A stretch of 9,454 nt of DNA from an uncultured Thermoanaerobacterales bacterium (lineage in GTDB: Bacteria; Bacillota; Clostridia; Christensenellales; UBA1242). The translations under genes and the position numbers were made by a program. The notes under the pieces are model-generated. The model was not told the DNA's origin. It made no database searches and saw only the letters and a list, made by a program, of their open reading frames with translations. The stretch is taken from the NCBI GenBank assembly GCA_949840475.1, contig CATKXA010000033.1:1-9454 (forward strand), written 5' to 3'. The number at the start of each line of letters is the position of its first letter. Positions within the stretch are counted from its first letter, which is position 1. This document shows, piece after piece, positions 6,386-9,454 of the stretch.

Positions 6386-6411
6386 GAATATAACACTTAA
6401 GAGGATATAAT

Positions 6412-6834
6412 ATGTTGTATACTAAGACTAAATGGGATATAGAAATATTAAATCAAATGGAAGCCTTGCTTTCTACACTCAAATATGAATATTTGTATTT
6501 TGAGAAATTGATAGATAATATCCGTTGTATTGATGCACAGCTTCTATCTTTGCAAGAATTTTATGATATGAATTATGCTTACAATGTAAAAGCTATTGGG
6601 CAAGACCTAAACAAAGCAGATTTATTAAAGAAAGAGCTTAGGTCGAGCTATTTGAATGTAAATAAGGCTATAAGAGAATATAAAGCATATGAGACTTCTA
6701 TAGATGCTTCTTATAAAAATATAAAGCATAAGCTCAACAGTTATCTTGGAGTGAAAAAATCATCAGTTGAACGAGATTATAAAGCTGCTGTTGCTATTAT
6801 TGAGAAAATAGAAGAGGAGCAATTAACTGTATAA
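6412..6834 (+). CDS. Hypothetical all-helical (coiled-coil-like) protein
   Basis: Unrecognised 140-residue protein. It is rich in Leu, Lys, Glu, Ile and Tyr with almost no Gly or Pro (single Gly residues near 63 and 113, no Pro), which indicates long amphipathic helices. Three helical stretches can be drawn: about 5-53, about 56-105, and about 112-137. The last ends in the acidic run EKIEEEQ. There is no signal peptide, membrane segment or metal-binding motif. AAGAGGA at 6399-6405 lies 6 nt upstream of the ATG and a good promoter precedes it. It is monocistronic, with a bidirectional terminator shared with the convergent methyltransferase gene. Such compositions occur in scaffold or structural proteins, but no role can be assigned. 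Confidence 0.72.
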   Translation: MLYTKTKWDIEILNQMEALLSTLKYEYLYFEKLIDNIRCIDAQLLSLQEFYDMNYAYNVKAIGQDLNKADLLKKELRSSYLNVNKAIREYKAYETSIDASYKNIKHKLNSYLGVKKSSVERDYKAAVAIIEKIEEEQLTV

Positions 6835-6835
6835 A

Positions 6836-6861
6836 AAAAGACGCTAATTCAGCGTCTTTTT
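6836..6861. terminator. Bidirectional terminator between the gene at 6412 and the methyltransferase gene
   Basis: The stem AAAAGACGCT/AGCGTCTTTT (6836-6845 with 6851-6860) has a 5-nt AATTC loop. It has A-rich sequence on the left and T-rich on the right, so it serves both convergent genes. It begins 2 nt after one stop codon and ends 4 nt before the other. Confidence 0.92.
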
Positions 6862-6864
6862 ATT

Positions 6865-7608
6865 TTATTTATGAGCGATAACGTGGATTCTGTTACGGCT
6901 TTCTGGATTTTCTACCTTAGATAGAGAGAAGTCTAGTAAGTTAACGTCTTTAAAGCCGGCTTTTTTAAGTGCTTCAACGATTTTGTCGTTCTCGAAGTAT
7001 GCTTCAACTAGTATGTCAAAAGTTTTTGTGTATTGACCTTCAAAGTTTTTAATGTAGTATACTTCACTGATTACGCACTTATTATCCATGCCTTTTTTGA
7101 TTTGACGAATATGGTCTATGTCTTCACTTTCGTCAAAAGTTGTTTCGTTCCAATTCTCTAGCTTTTTCTTAGTGTAATAGTCAAACATGAACACGCCATT
7201 TTTTTCTAGGGAAGAGTAGGCATCCTTAAATAGTTTTTCCCATTCAGAGAATTGCTCTTGTTGGTTAACCATGTCGTGGTTACAAGTGATTACACTAAAT
7301 TTATTTTTGTATGGAATATCGCTAATCTTTTTTGATAGTGTGAATGTTGTTTGTGGGTATTTTGCTTTTGAGAACTCCACCATGCTTGCGGCAACTTCAG
7401 TGCCGTAGCACTTAACACCATTTTTTGAAAAGTAACTTAAAAATTCGCCTGTACCACTACATATATCAAGACAAGTTTTTACGTCAACCTTGTTTTTGTT
7501 TAAGTATTCTATTAAATTTTGTGCAAGTTGAGATGAAAAACCACCTTGGTCCATGCTCCATGCAGCTGCATAGTTTTTATCAAAAGAGTTTGCAACGTAT
7601 TTATCCAT
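6865..7608 (-). CDS. Class I SAM-dependent methyltransferase, substrate unknown
   Basis: The 247-residue protein has a Rossmann-type methyltransferase core. Motif I is CLDICSGTGEF (46-56, SAM-binding Gly loop), an acidic residue Glu71 ends strand 2 in KCYGTEVAASM (it binds the ribose hydroxyls), and a post-motif region KFSVITCNHDMVNQ (103-116) with Asp112 follows. A GVFMFDYYT strand lies near 138-146. The C-terminal third carries beta strands (VISEVYYIKNF, TFDILVEAYF) and a GFKDVNLLDFS segment, as in free-standing small-molecule methyltransferases. The N-terminal YVANSFDKNYAAAW resembles the 'Tyr-Asp-x-x-Ala' entry helix of this group. TGGAGG (7615-7620) lies 6 nt before the ATG. The substrate is not identifiable. 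It is divergent from dinB. Confidence 0.9.
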   Translation of the reverse strand: MDKYVANSFDKNYAAAWSMDQGGFSSQLAQNLIEYLNKNKVDVKTCLDICSGTGEFLSYFSKNGVKCYGTEVAASMVEFSKAKYPQTTFTLSKKISDIPYKNKFSVITCNHDMVNQQEQFSEWEKLFKDAYSSLEKNGVFMFDYYTKKKLENWNETTFDESEDIDHIRQIKKGMDNKCVISEVYYIKNFEGQYTKTFDILVEAYFENDKIVEALKKAGFKDVNLLDFSLSKVENPESRNRIHVIAHK

Positions 7609-7631
7609 ATTATTCCTCCAATATTTAACTA

Positions 7632-7640
7632 ATTATAGCA
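7632..7640 (-). promoter_or_regulatory. Extended -10 promoter for the methyltransferase gene
   Basis: On the minus strand TGCTATAAT is a perfect extended -10 (TGnTATAAT). No strong -35 is present; the best is TTCAAT 17 nt upstream of the TATAAT, which is acceptable for an extended -10 promoter. Confidence 0.6.
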
Positions 7641-7724
7641 TATCAAGTTTTAAAATTGAAAGTGTTTTTATACCCTTTCTACAATTTTGTGTGCCTTACA
7701 GGGCAATAAACTTTTTCAAAATGC

Positions 7725-7754
7725 TTGATATCAAACATATGTTCGATATATAAT
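7725..7754 (+). promoter_or_regulatory. dinB promoter, predicted leaderless
   Basis: TTGATA (7725-7730) and TATAAT (7749-7754) are separated by 18 nt. Transcription should start about 7 nt beyond the -10, at or next to the dinB ATG at 7761. No Shine-Dalgarno sequence is present before that ATG. The spacer contains the LexA-like box. Confidence 0.72.
7732..7745 (+). promoter_or_regulatory. LexA/DinR-type SOS box in the dinB promoter
   Basis: CAAACATATGTTCG matches the Gram-positive DinR/LexA consensus CGAACRNRYGTTYG at all but the second position. It lies inside the -35/-10 spacer, where bound LexA would block RNA polymerase. This agrees with dinB being an SOS gene in many bacteria. LexA itself is outside the window. 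Confidence 0.82.
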
Positions 7755-7760
7755 AATAGT

Positions 7761-9023
7761 ATGAGAGTTATATTGCATTCAGACTTAAATAATTTTTATG
7801 CGTCGGTAGAGTGTCTTCTTCGCCCTGAGCTAAATGGTAAACCTGTTGCTGTTTGCGGAAGGGTTGAAGATAGGCATGGCATTGTGCTTGCAAAAAATAT
7901 GATAGCAAAGAAAGCTGGCGTAAAGACGGGAATGGTAATATTTGAAGCCAAGAAGCTATGCCCGGACATTGTGTGTGTTGAGGCAAGGCATAACATGTAT
8001 TTAAAATATTCACGAGCTGTCAAAAGAATATACCTAGAATATACAAACAACGTAGAGCCTTTTGGTATTGACGAGGCGTGGTTAGATGTAACGTCATCGC
8101 CAAAGTTTGGTGGAGACGGGGTAAAGATAGCTGAAGATATTAGAAAGAGAGTTAAAGAGGAGGTGGGGTTAACTGTTTCTATTGGTGTCAGTTTTAATAA
8201 GGTATTTGCAAAGCTTGGTTCAGATTTAAAAAAGCCAGACGCTGTGAGCGTTATAGATGAAAACAATTATAAAGATGTTGTTTGGAACTTGCCAGTTTCA
8301 GACCTTTTGTATGTTGGTAGAGCAACAAGTGAGGTGTTTAAAAAGCTGACAATTAAAACCATTGGTGACCTCGCAAATTTCAATTCGAATATCATAGACT
8401 TTAAACTTGGCAAAAGGGGAAGAATGCTCCAAGCATATGCGAAAGGTGAAGATAATGACCCTGTTAGAGTGTATGAAATACAAGACGAAATCAAGTCGGT
8501 GGGTAATAGCTTAACATATTATAGAGATATTAAGAATGATGATGATGTCTTTGCACTTTTGACTCTTCTTGCTGAGAGTGTTTGTACCAGAATGCGGGCT
8601 GACGGATTTATGTTCGCGAGAACTGTTTGCTTGACAGTAACCACCAATGATTTACAAAGCGTTATGCGAATGACAAAAGTTAATCCAACTTTTGTAAGTT
8701 CAGAGGTGGCAAATGCAGCATTTGAGCTATTTAAAAAATATTTTAGTTGGAATAAAGGGCTGGTCCGCGGGCTTGGTATCAGCTTAAGTGATTTCACAAA
8801 TGTAGAGCAGCTAGACCTGCTTAGTTTTGGTCAAAAGCATGAGGCTCAAAACAAACTTGAGGAAACGGTTGAAAATATCCGTTCAAGGTTTGGTAGGGGC
8901 ATAATCAATAAAGGCATTGTATTTGTGGATAAACATATGCTTGATATCAATTTGCACGGCGAGATTGGTGCTTTGTCGCGAGAAAAAACCAATGCTAAGC
9001 CATTGGTTATAAATCCCTATTAA
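7761..9023 (+). CDS. dinB: DNA polymerase IV (Y-family, translesion)
   Basis: Error-prone Y-family polymerase that copies past DNA damage. From the ATG at 7761 the protein has 420 residues. Catalytic Asp8 lies in ILHSDLNNFYASVE, and the Asp104-Glu105 pair in FGIDEAWLDV. Tyr13 is at the steric-gate position. SIGVSFNKVFAKLGSDLKKPD (140-160) is the palm/thumb signature, LLYVGRATSEVFKKLTIKTIGDLA (182-205) is the helix-hairpin-helix, and the little-finger domain runs from about 240 to 350. QLDLL (350-354) fits the beta-clamp-binding motif QL(S/D)LF. The Ser-Asp-Leu-Asn-Asn start is typical of the Clostridial DinB subgroup. An upstream in-frame TTG (7725) coincides with the -35 and is rejected. The start has no ribosome site, and the promoter position implies a leaderless mRNA under LexA control. 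Confidence 0.96.
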   Translation: MRVILHSDLNNFYASVECLLRPELNGKPVAVCGRVEDRHGIVLAKNMIAKKAGVKTGMVIFEAKKLCPDIVCVEARHNMYLKYSRAVKRIYLEYTNNVEPFGIDEAWLDVTSSPKFGGDGVKIAEDIRKRVKEEVGLTVSIGVSFNKVFAKLGSDLKKPDAVSVIDENNYKDVVWNLPVSDLLYVGRATSEVFKKLTIKTIGDLANFNSNIIDFKLGKRGRMLQAYAKGEDNDPVRVYEIQDEIKSVGNSLTYYRDIKNDDDVFALLTLLAESVCTRMRADGFMFARTVCLTVTTNDLQSVMRMTKVNPTFVSSEVANAAFELFKKYFSWNKGLVRGLGISLSDFTNVEQLDLLSFGQKHEAQNKLEETVENIRSRFGRGIINKGIVFVDKHMLDINLHGEIGALSREKTNAKPLVINPY

Positions 9024-9032
9024 TTTGGTGTA

Positions 9033-9260
9033 TTAGACTTCTACGAACCAAATAAATCCGTCTAAAAATAAAAAGCGTTGTTGTTCATTAATTCTAATGG
9101 TGTAACGAAGCCCAATGCCACCGCCTTTAGTGCTGGCACGAGGTCGTGCGTCTAAAATTTTGTCAATTTCAAAAACTTGGCCGTCTTCCCATAAGATAGA
9201 TAACGGCACTATTTTGCCGTCTGTTTTCATTTTTGCAATTACTGTTACATCTTTTCTCAA
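9033..9260 (-). CDS. Small conserved-looking hypothetical protein (TTG start)
   Basis: A 75-residue soluble protein with no assigned function. Its sequence alternates hydrophobic and polar residues as in a small beta-barrel: DVTVIAKMKTDGKIVPLSILWEDG, VFEIDKILDARPRAS, GGGIGLRYTIRI, then RFLFLDGFIWFVEV at the C-terminus. I have a recollection of similar 70-80-residue proteins in Clostridia, but cannot name a family. The TTG start is supported by AAGAGGTC on the minus strand (9267-9274), about 6 nt upstream. The first ATG is at codon 11 and would cut into the structured region. It is convergent with dinB, stops 9 nt apart, with no obvious terminator between them. Its ribosome site is covered by two overlapping inverted repeats, which suggests control of translation. 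Confidence 0.75.
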   Translation of the reverse strand: MRKDVTVIAKMKTDGKIVPLSILWEDGQVFEIDKILDARPRASTKGGGIGLRYTIRINEQQRFLFLDGFIWFVEV

Positions 9261-9262
9261 AT

Positions 9263-9293
9263 AATTGACCTCTTTGTATAATGGTGGTCAATT
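9263..9293. repeat. Inverted repeat A (8 bp); possible plus-strand terminator
   Basis: AATTGACC (9263-9270) and GGTCAATT (9286-9293) are perfect complements around a 15-nt loop. On the plus strand the right arm runs into T7 (9292-9298), so it could end dinB transcripts that read antisense through the small gene. On the minus strand the GGTC part of the ribosome site for the gene at 9260 is in this stem. Confidence 0.5.
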
Positions 9294-9313
9294 TTTTTGT
9301 TAGTTATACAAAG
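9272..9313. repeat. Inverted repeat B (10 bp), interleaved with repeat A
   Basis: CTTTGTATAA (9272-9281) and TTATACAAAG (9304-9313) are perfect complements 22 nt apart. The left arm is inside the loop of repeat A and the right arm is outside it, so the two stems compete. On the minus strand one arm contains the 5' part of the ribosome site of the gene at 9260. Confidence 0.55.
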
Positions 9314-9349
9314 TAAGAACAACAATACAGCAGATATAGAACATAATAT

Positions 9350-9378
9350 TTATTAAATAGAGTAAAGTGAAGCAACAA
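9350..9378 (-). promoter_or_regulatory. Candidate promoter for the minus-strand small gene
   Basis: On the minus strand TTGTTG (9373-9378) and TAATAA (9350-9355) are 17 nt apart. Transcription from here would give a leader of about 80 nt including both inverted repeats. The elements are only moderate in an AT-rich region. Confidence 0.3.
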
Positions 9379-9403
9379 ATAAGTACCCGTAAAGAGCATA
9401 AAA

Positions 9404-9418
9404 CGTTTGACACAAACG
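9404..9418. repeat. Palindrome over the -35 of the poly-G promoter
   Basis: CGTTTG (9404-9409) and CAAACG (9413-9418) form a perfect 6-bp inverted repeat around ACA. The TTGACA box (9407-9412) lies inside it. An 8-bp palindrome AAACGTTT (9401-9408) also overlaps. It may be an operator. Confidence 0.45.
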
Positions 9419-9436
9419 GGGGGGGGGGGGTATAAT
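9407..9436 (+). promoter_or_regulatory. Poly-G-spacer promoter, probable phase-variable switch
   Basis: Both hexamers match the sigma-A consensus: TTGACA (9407-9412) and TATAAT (9431-9436), separated by 18 nt. The last 13 nt of the spacer (9418-9430) are all G. Loss of one G by replication slippage would give the optimal 17-nt spacing, while other lengths should weaken the promoter. This design is known from Neisseria porA. It fires rightward out of the window. Confidence 0.8.
9418..9430 (+). repeat. Homopolymeric G tract, 13 nt
   Basis: Thirteen consecutive G in a strongly AT-rich genome; I saw no other G or C run approaching this length in the window. It fills the downstream part of a promoter spacer. 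The exact length may vary between cells or be miscounted by sequencing. Confidence 0.9.
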
Positions 9437-9442
9437 TTCACA

Positions 9443-9454
9443 GTGAAGAAATTT
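9443..9454 (+). CDS. Possible start of a leaderless gene (runs off window)
   Basis: GTG AAG AAA TTT would encode Met-Lys-Lys-Phe, a common start for exported or membrane proteins. The GTG lies exactly 6 nt after TATAAT, the same distance as the dinB ATG from its -10, so the transcript would begin at or beside the start codon. There is no Shine-Dalgarno sequence in between. Only four codons are visible. The true start may instead lie beyond the window with an ordinary leader, so the identity is unknown. Confidence 0.35.

Noticed and set aside
7725..7760. TTG start giving dinB 12 more residues
   Set aside because: The TTG is part of the promoter -35 and the extension would encode the LexA box; conserved DinB sequence begins at the ATG at 7761.
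7796..8266. A 156-codon open frame on the minus strand inside dinB
   Set aside because: It is wholly antisense to the well-supported dinB, has Ser/Thr/Pro-rich low-complexity sequence typical of a shadow frame, and has no ribosome site.
8519..8797. A 92-codon minus-strand frame inside dinB
   Set aside because: Antisense to the conserved little-finger domain of dinB, with no family resemblance and no start signals.
9023..9053. ATTTGGT/ACCAAAT hairpin after dinB as a terminator
   Set aside because: The 7-bp AT-rich stem has a 17-nt loop and no following T-run, and overlaps the coding end of the convergent gene.
9272..9313. Repeat B as the ends of an invertible promoter element
   Set aside because: The repeats are only 10 bp with 22 nt between, no complete promoter lies between them, and no recombinase gene is visible.
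9418..9430. Poly-G run as a pure sequencing artefact
   Set aside because: Two-colour chemistry can produce false G runs, but this run sits exactly between consensus -35 and -10 boxes with unique sequence after it, so a real tract is more likely; its exact length remains uncertain.
1..9454. CRISPR array, tRNA, rRNA, riboswitch or transposon
   Set aside because: I saw no spaced direct repeats, cloverleaf, rRNA sequence, recognised aptamer or transposase in the window.

Overview
The window is AT-rich (roughly two-thirds A+T) bacterial chromosome. It has low-GC Gram-positive style Shine-Dalgarno sites, short intergenic gaps and many U-tailed hairpin terminators. The gene content (a divergent SecG, an M3-family PepF, DUF378, DUF1836, DegV, and a DinB of the Clostridium/Bacillus type with a DinR/LexA-like box) points to the Bacillota, most likely an uncultured Clostridia-type lineage; the exact group is inference. 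Trp is encoded by TGG and no in-frame TGA interrupts any gene, so the standard bacterial code applies. All 14 visible stop codons are TAA (12) or TAG (2).

Layout. Positions 2-1070 hold the end of a glycolytic operon: the pgk 3' end, tpiA, and a small two-helix membrane protein. A promoter at 1085-1114 then drives secG (1136-1474), which ends in a strong terminator. A DUF378 membrane protein (1556-1789) follows with its own terminator. A promoter at 1842-1869 starts a two-gene operon, pepF then gmk, in which the gmk ribosome site lies in the last codons of pepF. A 13-bp bidirectional hairpin separates gmk from a convergent DUF1836 regulator-like gene. That gene is divergent from degV, with back-to-back promoters in 4815-4953. 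Two unrecognised genes follow degV: one with a hydrophobic N-terminus (5884-6354) and one predicted to be all-helical (6412-6834). A second bidirectional hairpin lies between these and a convergent SAM-dependent methyltransferase (6865-7608, minus strand).

Divergent from the methyltransferase is dinB (7761-9023), encoding DNA polymerase IV. Its promoter carries a one-mismatch LexA/DinR box inside the -35/-10 spacer, and its ATG lies 6 nt after the -10. This predicts an SOS-controlled, leaderless message. A small convergent gene of unknown function (9033-9260, minus strand, TTG start) follows.

The least ordinary part is the right end. At 9407-9436 a consensus promoter (TTGACA, 18 nt, TATAAT) has a run of 13 G in its spacer, in an otherwise AT-rich genome. 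This is the architecture of a slippage-driven phase-variable promoter. Exactly 6 nt after its -10 lies GTG AAG AAA TTT, which could start a second leaderless gene that runs off the window. Between this promoter and the small minus-strand gene are two interleaved perfect inverted repeats (8 and 10 bp) that overlap that gene's ribosome site.

Most genes here are ordinary housekeeping genes. The regulatory DNA around dinB and at 9261-9454 is what deserves attention.
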